Assembly (NCBI GenBank): GCA_964230805.1
Contig: CAXRIA010000017.1
Span: 1 to 19,055, forward strand
Source: Flavicella sp964230805
Lineage (GTDB): Bacteria > Bacteroidota > Bacteroidia > Flavobacteriales > Flavobacteriaceae
Length of the DNA: 19,055 nucleotides
Reading direction: 5' to 3'
The position numbers and the translations under genes are program-made. The notes below the pieces were generated by a model. It saw only the letters and a list, made by a program, of their open reading frames with translations. It had not been told where the DNA came from and did not search any database. Below are positions 1-6,269 of this stretch, piece by piece (the stretch's first letter is position 1; each line of letters begins with the position of its first letter).

Positions 1-598
1 CGATCCAGTAATCGCGTATATCGATGATTTTGATTATGACGATACATCCGATAATAGCGGAGGAGGATCGGGCTCTGATACGGAGGTCACCGTATATGAC
101 GATTTTGAAGGAAACGGAACGATTACCACTTGGGCAGAAGATGGAGCCAGCATGGATACAAGTTTTGCAAATCCTTATGTCGAAGGGATCAATACCTCGG
201 CAACGGTTTTAAAATACGAAGATACGGGAGGGCAGTACGCCAATGTACGATTTGACACGACAGATAATTTTGATTTATCGACCAATAGCACCTTTGCCTT
301 AAAAATTTATGTTCCCTCATCAAGTATCAATGGAAATCAGCCCAATCAAATGTCGTTAAAACTACAGGACGGTACCTTGGGGCAACCTTGGACTACCCAA
401 AGTGAAATTATCAAGCCTATTTTGTTGGATCAATGGCAAGAAGTGCAATTTGATTTTGCCAATGATTCTTTCATAAATTTCGATTCAAATTCAGCAGCCC
501 CCACCTCAAGAACAGATTTCAATCGAATTGTATTGCAAGTAAATTCTGAAGACAATACCGATCCAGTAATCGCGTACATCGATGATTTTAATTACGAT
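1..598 (+). repeat. Tandem in-frame domain duplication, period 558 bp (186 codons)
   Basis: Bases 1-40 and 559-598 are nearly identical, differing at about four positions, mostly third codon positions. They encode DPVIAYIDDFDYD and DPVIAYIDDFNYD, the last strand of two successive copies of the same domain. Only the end of the first copy is in the window; the second copy (roughly 98-598) is complete. The close match suggests a recent duplication or conversion between copies. Confidence 0.75.
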
Positions 599-844
599 GC
601 TTCATCGCTTTCAGTACCCAACGAGAAGCCCAAGGATGAAATAAAAATAGGTCCCAATCCAACCAGTGGAGTGGTTCATATCAGAGGCAATTTTGACCAG
701 TTCCTACTTTACACGATGACAGGCAAGAAAATATACGAAGGGAAAAGCCCAGTTTTGAATCTTGAAAATTTTCCGACAGGAATTTATTTGCTGCGGATTC
801 AAACAGGAAAAACGTTTGTAACATCCAAAATCATCAAAAAATAA
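2..844 (+). CDS. C-terminal part of a T9SS-secreted protein with tandem carbohydrate-binding-like domains (5' truncated)
   Basis: The reading frame is open from base 2, so the gene starts before the window; the Met codon at 152 lies inside a domain and is not the start. The visible 280 residues hold the last residues of one domain (DPVIAYIDDFDYD), a flexible Gly/Ser/Asp linker (SGGGSGSD), a complete beta-rich domain of about 170 residues from VYDDFEG to DPVIAYIDDFNYD, and a final region of about 70 residues starting near IKIGPNPTSG. The final region has the usual features of a type A T9SS C-terminal sorting domain: a PNPTSG motif, a Gly-x-x-x-Tyr pattern near LPTGIYLL-like FPTGIYLLRIQ, and a basic end (KIIKK). 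Such proteins are exported to the cell surface or medium. The domain resembles those appended to flavobacterial polysaccharide-degrading enzymes, which suggests glycan binding; no catalytic part is in view. Sorting domain sure; binding role inferred. Confidence 0.8.
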   Translation, partial: DPVIAYIDDFDYDDTSDNSGGGSGSDTEVTVYDDFEGNGTITTWAEDGASMDTSFANPYVEGINTSATVLKYEDTGGQYANVRFDTTDNFDLSTNSTFALKIYVPSSSINGNQPNQMSLKLQDGTLGQPWTTQSEIIKPILLDQWQEVQFDFANDSFINFDSNSAAPTSRTDFNRIVLQVNSEDNTDPVIAYIDDFNYDASSLSVPNEKPKDEIKIGPNPTSGVVHIRGNFDQFLLYTMTGKKIYEGKSPVLNLENFPTGIYLLRIQTGKTFVTSKIIKK

Positions 845-883
845 CTTTCAAAATTTCAGAGGCGAATTTCCTACAGACTTGCT

Positions 884-891
884 TATATTTG
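884..891 (+). promoter_or_regulatory. Probable -7 element of the mazG-like/aroA operon promoter
   Basis: TATATTTG matches the Bacteroidota -7 consensus TAnnTTTG and lies 22 bases before the ATG at 914, which would give a short leader. I see no good TTTG -33 element about 19 bases upstream, so support rests on the -7 element and its position. Confidence 0.5.
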
Positions 892-913
892 CTACGTTTA
901 AATACAGTAGCGA

Positions 914-1240
914 ATGGATATCAAAAATGCACAATTAGCAGTAGATTCTTGGATCAAAGAACACGGTGTTCGTTATTTTAACGAGCTCACCAATATGGCA
1001 CAATTGACAGAAGAAGTAGGCGAAGTGGCTCGCATTATAGCCAGAAGATACGGTGAGCAAAGTGAAAAAGAAAATGACAAAAACAAAGATTTAGGTGAAG
1101 AGTTGGCCGACGTTGTTTTTGTAGTACTTTGTTTGGCAAACCAAACAGGAATTGATTTGCAAGCTTCTTTTGATAAAAAGTTGGAGTTAAAAACCAAAAG
1201 AGATCACGACCGTCATCACAACAATCAAAAATTAAAATAA
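914..1240 (+). CDS. MazG-like nucleotide pyrophosphohydrolase
   Basis: This is a 108-residue all-alpha NTP pyrophosphatase of the MazG superfamily. Such enzymes hydrolyse (d)NTPs to NMP and PPi, often to remove non-canonical nucleotides. The metal-binding signature is present: EEVGE at residues 33-37 on the first helix, and EELAD at 62-66 on the next (EExxE ... ExxD), separated by a charged, Lys/Glu-rich loop. The length fits a single-domain MazG-like protein rather than the two-domain E. coli MazG. The tail is basic and His-rich (DHDRHHNN). The stop codon TAA at 1238-1240 shares its last A with the ATG of the next gene, so the two are translationally coupled and co-transcribed with aroA. Family is secure; the exact nucleotide substrate cannot be read from the sequence. 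Confidence 0.88.
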   Translation: MDIKNAQLAVDSWIKEHGVRYFNELTNMAQLTEEVGEVARIIARRYGEQSEKENDKNKDLGEELADVVFVVLCLANQTGIDLQASFDKKLELKTKRDHDRHHNNQKLK

Positions 1241-1494
1241 TGTCCCAAAATATTTCTCAAGTTCCTTTTTGGAAAGTTGTAGCGCGTTTCAGTATTAGTT
1301 TTTTAATATTGCTCACCATTGTGTTGAGCACAGCAACCTATTTTAAAGAGGGAAATTTGAATGCAGTTTCCAAGAGTTTGCAAGACGGGTCCTGGATTCA
1401 GTTTGTGCTCATTCGAATTGCTGTGGCACTCGTTTATGGTATAGCGATGGCTTATTTTGCAAGAAAAAAAGCAAGGAAAATAATAAAAAAATAG
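1240..1494 (+). CDS. Small two-helix membrane protein, function unknown
   Basis: This is an 84-residue protein I do not recognise. Hydrophobic stretches at about residues 12-33 and 53-73 look like two transmembrane helices. They are joined by a loop of about 20 polar residues (TYFKEGNLNAVSKSLQDGS) and followed by a strongly basic tail (ARKKARKIIKK), which favours a cytoplasmic C-terminus with both ends inside. The start codon overlaps the stop of the mazG-like gene by one base, and the stop is only four bases before the aroA start, so it is the middle gene of a compact operon. Coupled spacing and full-length openness support a real gene. It could anchor or modulate a partner, but nothing in the sequence assigns a role. 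Confidence 0.75.
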   Translation: MSQNISQVPFWKVVARFSISFLILLTIVLSTATYFKEGNLNAVSKSLQDGSWIQFVLIRIAVALVYGIAMAYFARKKARKIIKK

Positions 1495-1498
1495 ATGG

Positions 1499-2710
1499 AT
1501 GAATCCTTTACAATTAACACATTTTTCAGGTGAGATAAATCACAAAATACAAATCACAGGATCAAAAAGTGAATCCAACCGCCTTTTGATTTTGCAGCAA
1601 TTGTATCCGAATTTAAAAGTTTTGAATTTGTCCAATTCTGACGATACAAATTTGATGCTCAAGGCCTTGGCAAATACAGGTAAAGAAATCAATATAGGAC
1701 ATGCAGGGACCACCATGCGATTTTTGACGAGTCTTTTAGCCATTCAAGAAGGAAAAGAAGTTGTCTTGACCGGTTCCGGACGAATGAAAGAACGTCCGAT
1801 TCAAATTTTGGTAAATGCCTTAAGAACTTTGGGAGCTGATATTTCCTACATCGAAAATGAAGGATTTGCCCCCCTATTGATCAAAGGAAAAAAATTAGAA
1901 GGAGGTAAGGTGAGAATTGACGGAAATGTGAGCAGTCAGTACATTTCATCGCTGTTACTTATTGCTCCGAGTTTGGCGAAAGGAATTGAAATTGAATTTG
2001 AAGGAGCCATTACCTCTGTGCCCTATATAAAAATGACGTTGAGTCTTTTGGAAGAATTGGGCATACCCACCTCTTTTTCGGGTCAAAAAATTACAGTAGC
2101 CTCGAAAGATAAGATTCAAGACACGACAGTTACAGTGGAGTCGGACTGGAGTTCTGCTTCTTACTATTACAGTTTGGTAGCTTTGAGTGAGGGAGGAAAA
2201 ATAATTTTGAATTCCTACAAACAAAAAAGCTTGCAGGGAGATTCCGTGTTGTCAGAGATTTACAAAAGTTTTGGAGTAAAGACAACTTACGAAGGGAACA
2301 GCATTGCATTGGAAAAGACCAATAATTTTCAAAATCCGACAAACGTGGCTTTCGATTTGATCAAAGCACCCGATATTGCCCAAACCATAGCGGTGACTTG
2401 TTTTGGAATGGGAATTGCTTGTGATTTGTCAGGATTGCACACCTTGAAAATAAAAGAAACAGATCGATTGGTAGCTTTGGAAAACGAATTGACAAAATTA
2501 GGTGCGGAAATTACGGTAACCGATAAAACCTTGCATTTAAAAGAGGCTTTCCAGATTAAGAGTAACGTATCTATTGCAACCTATCAAGATCACAGAATGG
2601 CAATGGCTTTTGCTCCTTTGTTGTTAAAAACTTCGTTGCGCATTGAGGAGGCAGATGTGGTTTCCAAGTCGTATCCCACTTTTTGGAAAGACTTTTCGAA
2701 TTTTCAATAG
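1499..2710 (+). CDS. aroA: 3-phosphoshikimate 1-carboxyvinyltransferase (EPSP synthase)
   Basis: It joins shikimate-3-phosphate and phosphoenolpyruvate to form EPSP, the sixth step of the cytoplasmic shikimate pathway to chorismate. The 403 residues are slightly short of the E. coli enzyme (427). Active-site motifs occur in order: GSKSESNR at 21-28 (Lys23, Ser24, Arg28), GHAGTTMRF at 67-75, SGRMKERPI at 93-101, SSQ at 145-147, catalytic Asp292 in PDIAQT, KETDRL at 319-324 and DHRMAM at 364-369, with Lys390 near the end. The Gly equivalent to E. coli Gly96 is kept, but the position matching Pro101 is Phe75. ATG at 1499 is chosen over an out-of-frame ATG at 1495; it places SKS at the usual distance from the N-terminus. 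It is the last gene of the operon starting at 914. Confidence 0.97.
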   Translation: MNPLQLTHFSGEINHKIQITGSKSESNRLLILQQLYPNLKVLNLSNSDDTNLMLKALANTGKEINIGHAGTTMRFLTSLLAIQEGKEVVLTGSGRMKERPIQILVNALRTLGADISYIENEGFAPLLIKGKKLEGGKVRIDGNVSSQYISSLLLIAPSLAKGIEIEFEGAITSVPYIKMTLSLLEELGIPTSFSGQKITVASKDKIQDTTVTVESDWSSASYYYSLVALSEGGKIILNSYKQKSLQGDSVLSEIYKSFGVKTTYEGNSIALEKTNNFQNPTNVAFDLIKAPDIAQTIAVTCFGMGIACDLSGLHTLKIKETDRLVALENELTKLGAEITVTDKTLHLKEAFQIKSNVSIATYQDHRMAMAFAPLLLKTSLRIEEADVVSKSYPTFWKDFSNFQ

Positions 2711-2720
2711 ATTGAGAAAA

Positions 2721-2760
2721 AAGGCACTGCATAATGAATCGCTAAGGCCTTCTGTTTTTT
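2721..2760 (+). terminator. Possible rho-independent terminator after aroA
   Basis: AAGGC at 2721-2725 can pair with GCCTT at 2747-2751, followed by CTG and six T residues (2755-2760). The stem is short and the loop long (21 nt), so this is a modest candidate. Confidence 0.35.
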
Positions 2761-2789
2761 AGCAAGTTGTTTTTTTTGTTCATCTTCGT

Positions 2790-2824
2790 CAGAAATTTCG
2801 TTGGAATTTTCTCAACGATTTCTG
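2790..2824 (+). other. Strong bulged inverted repeat (hairpin) between aroA and queA
   Basis: CAGAAA (2790-2795) and TCGTTG (2798-2803) pair with CAACGA (2813-2818) and TTTCTG (2819-2824): 12 base pairs with a two-base TT bulge in the 5' arm and a nine-base loop. No T-tract follows on either strand, so it is not an ordinary intrinsic terminator. It ends 40 bases before the putative queA -33 element. A 10-bp palindrome, AGTGATCACT, lies at 2827-2836. Function is unknown: a protein-binding site, an mRNA 3' end stabiliser for aroA, or part of a small RNA. Confidence 0.6.
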
Positions 2825-2863
2825 CAAGTGATCACTGTAAAATCAAAATAAATCAACAAACAC

Positions 2864-2895
2864 TTGACAACCCCTGTCTCGATGTTGTATATTTG
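2864..2895 (+). promoter_or_regulatory. Probable queA promoter
   Basis: TTG at 2864-2866 (in TTGACA) and TATATTTG at 2888-2895 match the Bacteroidota -33 and -7 elements, with 21 bases between them, slightly longer than the usual 19. The -7 box is 78 bases before the queA ATG, implying a leader of about 70 nt. Confidence 0.5.
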
Positions 2896-2973
2896 CCTTC
2901 TTTTAAAATTTTAAAAACCAGCGTTTCACGGTGTTTTTTCACTGCAAAACCCCTATAAATTAGATACCACAGA

Positions 2974-4023
2974 ATGAAATTATCAGCATTTAACTTTGAT
3001 TTACCAAGCGAATTATTAGCAGAGTACCCAGCGGAGAATAGAGACGAATCTCGATTGATGGTATTGAATCGGAAAGAGCAAACCATTGAACATAGAATGT
3101 TCAAAGATTTGATTGACTATTTTGATGATGGCGATTTGATGTTGGTAAATGATACCAAAGTTTTTCCTGCAAGGTTGTATGGAAATAAAGAAAAAACAGG
3201 CGCTCGAATTGAAGTATTTTTGTTGCGAGAATTGAACGCAGAAAATAGACTGTGGGATGTGTTGGTAGATCCAGCGCGAAAAATAAGAATTGGGAACAAA
3301 TTGTTTTTCGGTGAGGACGAAAGTTTGGTAGCCGAGGTAATTGACAACACAACTTCGAGAGGACGTACCTTGCGTTTTTTATTTGATGGATCTTATGAAG
3401 AGTTTAGAGAACAATTGAAGGCCTTGGGAGAAACACCCATCCCAAAATACATCAATAGAGAGGTAGAGGAAATGGATGCAGAGCGTTACCAAACGATATA
3501 TGCCAAACACGAGGGAGCAGTGGCCGCACCAACGGCAGGAATGCATTTTTCAAAACATTTGATGAAGCGTCTGGAAATTAAAGGAGTAGACTTTGAAGCT
3601 TTGACATTGCATGTCGGATTGGGAACGTTTAGTCCCGTGGAAGTTGAAGATTTGTCAAAACACAAAATGGATTCAGAGCAAGCGCTGATTACGCCAGAAG
3701 CGGCTGCAAAGGTGAACAAAGTATTGGATCGTCAAAAACGAGTTTGTGCGGTAGGGACTACCGTGATGAGAGCTATCGAGTCATCGGTTTCAGCAAATGA
3801 AAGGCTGAACCCCTTTGATGGATGGACACATAAATTTATTTTCCCGCCTTATAAATTTAGCGTAGCCAACTGTATGGTAACTAATTTTCATACTCCGAAA
3901 TCGACTTTAATGATGATGACTGCCGCTTTTGCGGGATATGATTTTTTGATGAAAGCGTATGAAGAAGCCGTGAAAGAAGGTTACAAGTTTTATTCTTATG
4001 GTGATGCCATGCTTATTTTGTAA
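2974..4023 (+). CDS. queA: S-adenosylmethionine:tRNA ribosyltransferase-isomerase
   Basis: QueA transfers and isomerises the ribose of S-adenosylmethionine onto preQ1 at position 34 of GUN-anticodon tRNAs, giving epoxyqueuosine, the penultimate step to queuosine. The 349-residue length is typical. Family motifs are clear: FDLPSELLAEYPA near the N-terminus (8-20), LVNDTKVFPARL at 57-68, AAPTAGMHF at 184-192, and LHVGLGTFSPV downstream. The start ATG at 2974 gives the standard N-terminus with Phe-x-Phe-Asp-Leu-Pro. The gene stands alone between its own probable promoter and a good terminator at 4077. A queuosine-precursor transporter of the YhhQ type is encoded about 7 kb away in the same window, consistent with an active queuosine pathway. 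Confidence 0.97.
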   Translation: MKLSAFNFDLPSELLAEYPAENRDESRLMVLNRKEQTIEHRMFKDLIDYFDDGDLMLVNDTKVFPARLYGNKEKTGARIEVFLLRELNAENRLWDVLVDPARKIRIGNKLFFGEDESLVAEVIDNTTSRGRTLRFLFDGSYEEFREQLKALGETPIPKYINREVEEMDAERYQTIYAKHEGAVAAPTAGMHFSKHLMKRLEIKGVDFEALTLHVGLGTFSPVEVEDLSKHKMDSEQALITPEAAAKVNKVLDRQKRVCAVGTTVMRAIESSVSANERLNPFDGWTHKFIFPPYKFSVANCMVTNFHTPKSTLMMMTAAFAGYDFLMKAYEEAVKEGYKFYSYGDAMLIL

Positions 4024-4076
4024 ATAGGAAGAATAAAAAATTAAAACGAGTTCGAAAAGAGAATTCAATAGCAAAT

Positions 4077-4111
4077 ATCCCGGTTCTATGAAGTATAGTG
4101 TCGGGATTTTT
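4077..4111 (+). terminator. Rho-independent terminator after queA
   Basis: ATCCCG (4077-4082) pairs with CGGGAT (4102-4107), and an inner CTAT/ATAG stem closes the loop across a symmetric three-base internal loop. Five T residues (4107-4111) follow. It lies about 55 bases after the queA stop and just upstream of rlmN. Confidence 0.75.
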
Positions 4112-4145
4112 ACTTGCAATAGAAACCTAGTTTTAACCGATTAGA

Positions 4146-5204
4146 ATGACATTAAAAAAGAGAGATATACGTGCGCTGACCAAAGAACAGCTGAGAACTT
4201 TTTTTTCGGAAAATGGCGACAAGGCGTTTCGTGGAAATCAAGTGTATGAATGGTTGTGGAACAAATCGGCACATTCTTTTGATGCCATGACCAATCTTTC
4301 TTTGCAAACACGTGAAATGCTTGCAACACATTTCGTGATCAATCACATTCAAGTAGACGACATGCAGCGCAGCAGTGACGGGACGGTAAAAAATGCCGTG
4401 AAACTGCACGACGGTTTGGTTGTAGAATCCGTTTTAATTCCGACCGAGACCCGAACAACAGCTTGTGTTTCTAGTCAAGTTGGGTGTAGTTTGGATTGTA
4501 AGTTTTGTGCGACAGCGCGACTGAAAAGAATGCGTAATTTAAATCCAGATGAGATTTACGATCAGGTAGCTGCAATCAACCAACAAAGTTTGCTATACCA
4601 CAATCACAAGTTGTCCAATATCGTTTTTATGGGCATGGGAGAGCCTTTGATGAATTATAAAAATGTGTTGGCTTCTATTGAAAAAATAACTTCTCCAGAG
4701 GGGTTAGGAATGTCTCCGAAACGCATTACCGTTTCTACCTCAGGAGTTCCAAAGATGATTAAAAAATTGGCAGACGATGCTGTTAAATTTAATTTGGCTG
4801 TTTCCTTGCATTCCGCCATTGATGAGGTACGAACTGAAATTATGCCTTTTAATGTAAATTTCCCATTGTCAGATTTGAGGGAATCTTTGGAATATTGGTA
4901 TGCCAAAACAAAAAGAGCGGTTACCTATGAATACGTAGTTTGGCAAGGAATTAATGATACCAAAGAGGCCATTCGTGCCTTGGTGAAATTTTGCAAATAC
5001 ATTCCATCAAAAGTGAATATTATTGAGTACAATCCTATTGATGACGGCGTTTTTCAACAAGCGAGTAAAAAAGCGATTGCTGATTATGTGAGTGTGTTGG
5101 AGATGAATGATATCACCGTAAATGTGAGAAGAAGTAGAGGAAAGGACATTGATGCCGCTTGTGGTCAATTGGCGAACAAAGAAATTAGTACAAAGGAGAA
5201 GTAA
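4146..5204 (+). CDS. rlmN: 23S rRNA (adenine(2503)-C(2))-methyltransferase
   Basis: RlmN is a radical SAM enzyme that methylates C2 of A2503 in 23S rRNA, and in many bacteria A37 of some tRNAs. The 352 residues carry the iron-sulfur cluster motif CSLDCKFC with Cys114, Cys118 and Cys121 (CxxxCxxC). Cys107 in ACVSSQVGC and Cys339 in DIDAACGQL match the two catalytic cysteines of E. coli RlmN (118 and 355). FMGMGEPLMNY, the SAM-binding GEPL region, is also present. All residues needed for function are seen, so this is RlmN rather than the resistance enzyme Cfr. Both share the cysteines, but ordinary genomic context and typical length favour RlmN. The ATG at 4146 is 34 bases after the queA terminator, so rlmN is probably transcribed on its own. 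Confidence 0.96.
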   Translation: MTLKKRDIRALTKEQLRTFFSENGDKAFRGNQVYEWLWNKSAHSFDAMTNLSLQTREMLATHFVINHIQVDDMQRSSDGTVKNAVKLHDGLVVESVLIPTETRTTACVSSQVGCSLDCKFCATARLKRMRNLNPDEIYDQVAAINQQSLLYHNHKLSNIVFMGMGEPLMNYKNVLASIEKITSPEGLGMSPKRITVSTSGVPKMIKKLADDAVKFNLAVSLHSAIDEVRTEIMPFNVNFPLSDLRESLEYWYAKTKRAVTYEYVVWQGINDTKEAIRALVKFCKYIPSKVNIIEYNPIDDGVFQQASKKAIADYVSVLEMNDITVNVRRSRGKDIDAACGQLANKEISTKEK

Positions 5205-5278
5205 AGATTATTTTCTGTGACAGAAAGCCATCGGATTGGTCTTTTACATCAGAAAAATAACTTAATTTTAGCATTCTT

Positions 5279-6256
5279 ATGAAAGCAATCGAGCAGATAA
5301 AATACCCAATCAATTCGGAAATGGAGCTCTTTGAAGAGAAATTCAAGGAGTCCATGTTGACGAAAGTTCCTTTGCTGAATCGAATCACCTACTATATTGT
5401 CAAAAGAAAGGGAAAACAAATGCGTCCGATGTTTGTTTTTTTGGTAGCCAAAATGGTTTCAAAGGGAGGTTTTCATGATCGAACCTACCGAGGCGCATCT
5501 GTGATAGAATTGATTCATACAGCCACCTTGGTACATGATGATGTGGTAGACGATAGCAATCAAAGAAGAGGTTTCTTTTCTATCAATGCCTTGTGGAAAA
5601 ATAAAATTGCGGTTTTGGTAGGGGATTTTCTTTTGTCGAAAGGTTTGTTACTCTCCATTGATCACGGGGATTTTGATATTTTACAATTGATTTCCGTAGC
5701 AGTGAGAGAAATGAGTGAAGGCGAATTGTTACAAATTGAAAAAGCACGTCGTTTGGATATTACAGAAGACGTATATTTTGAAATTATACGTCAAAAAACA
5801 GCTACCCTGATTGCTGCTTGCTGTGCAATTGGTGCCGCATCGGTGGGTGCTTCTGATGATGAAATCAAAAAAATGCATCGATTTGGAGAGCTGATAGGAA
5901 TTGCCTTTCAAATAAAAGATGATTTGTTCGATTATACGTATTCTAATATTGGGAAACCCACAGGGATAGATATCAAAGAACAGAAAATGACACTGCCATT
6001 AATTCATACCTTGAATACCTGTTCTAAAAAAGACAAAAAGTGGCTGATCAATTCCGTAAAAAAATACAATACGGATAAAAAAAGAGTAAAAGAAGTGATC
6101 GCTTTTGTGAAAGACAATGGAGGGATTGCCTATACAATTCAGAAAATGGAGGATTATAAAAAAAAGGCACTCGCTATTTTGGATACATACCCAGAATCGG
6201 ATTTTAAAGCTTCTTTGCGCACCATGATCGACTATGTAGTAGACCGTAAGAAGTAA
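5279..6256 (+). CDS. Polyprenyl diphosphate synthase (long-chain, menaquinone side chain likely)
   Basis: This all-trans isoprenyl diphosphate synthase has 325 residues. The first aspartate-rich motif is DDVVD at 87-91 within HDDVVDDSNQRRG, and the second is DDLFD at 214-218 within FQIKDDLFDYT; both bind Mg-diphosphate. The residue five before the first motif is Ala82, a small side chain compatible with long products. In Flavobacteriia this enzyme usually supplies the side chain of menaquinone-6, so a hexa- to octaprenyl product is inferred, not shown. ATG at 5279 gives the N-terminus typical of the family. A TAATTTTA box at 5263-5270 resembles a weak -7 element; if used, the transcript would be nearly leaderless. 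A small perfect hairpin (TTTCTG-TGA-CAGAAA, 5212-5226) lies between rlmN and this gene. The stop is 13 bases from that of the convergent GH3 gene. Confidence 0.92.
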   Translation: MKAIEQIKYPINSEMELFEEKFKESMLTKVPLLNRITYYIVKRKGKQMRPMFVFLVAKMVSKGGFHDRTYRGASVIELIHTATLVHDDVVDDSNQRRGFFSINALWKNKIAVLVGDFLLSKGLLLSIDHGDFDILQLISVAVREMSEGELLQIEKARRLDITEDVYFEIIRQKTATLIAACCAIGAASVGASDDEIKKMHRFGELIGIAFQIKDDLFDYTYSNIGKPTGIDIKEQKMTLPLIHTLNTCSKKDKKWLINSVKKYNTDKKRVKEVIAFVKDNGGIAYTIQKMEDYKKKALAILDTYPESDFKASLRTMIDYVVDRKK

Positions 6257-6269
6257 CTCACGACTGTTC

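Noticed and set aside
24..212. 62-residue open frame at the window start
   Set aside because: It lies out of frame within the T9SS protein, whose frame is open and meaningful from base 2.
2767..2958. 63-residue open frame between aroA and queA
   Set aside because: It spans the hairpin and the queA promoter, has no coding character and no family resemblance.
4146..5204. Cfr-type resistance methyltransferase instead of RlmN
   Set aside because: Length, isolated housekeeping context and the overall pattern fit chromosomal RlmN; nothing suggests transfer.
5263..5270. TAATTTTA as a promoter for the polyprenyl synthase gene
   Set aside because: It ends only eight bases before the ATG and lacks a well-spaced -33 element, so I mention it in the gene entry but do not call it a promoter.
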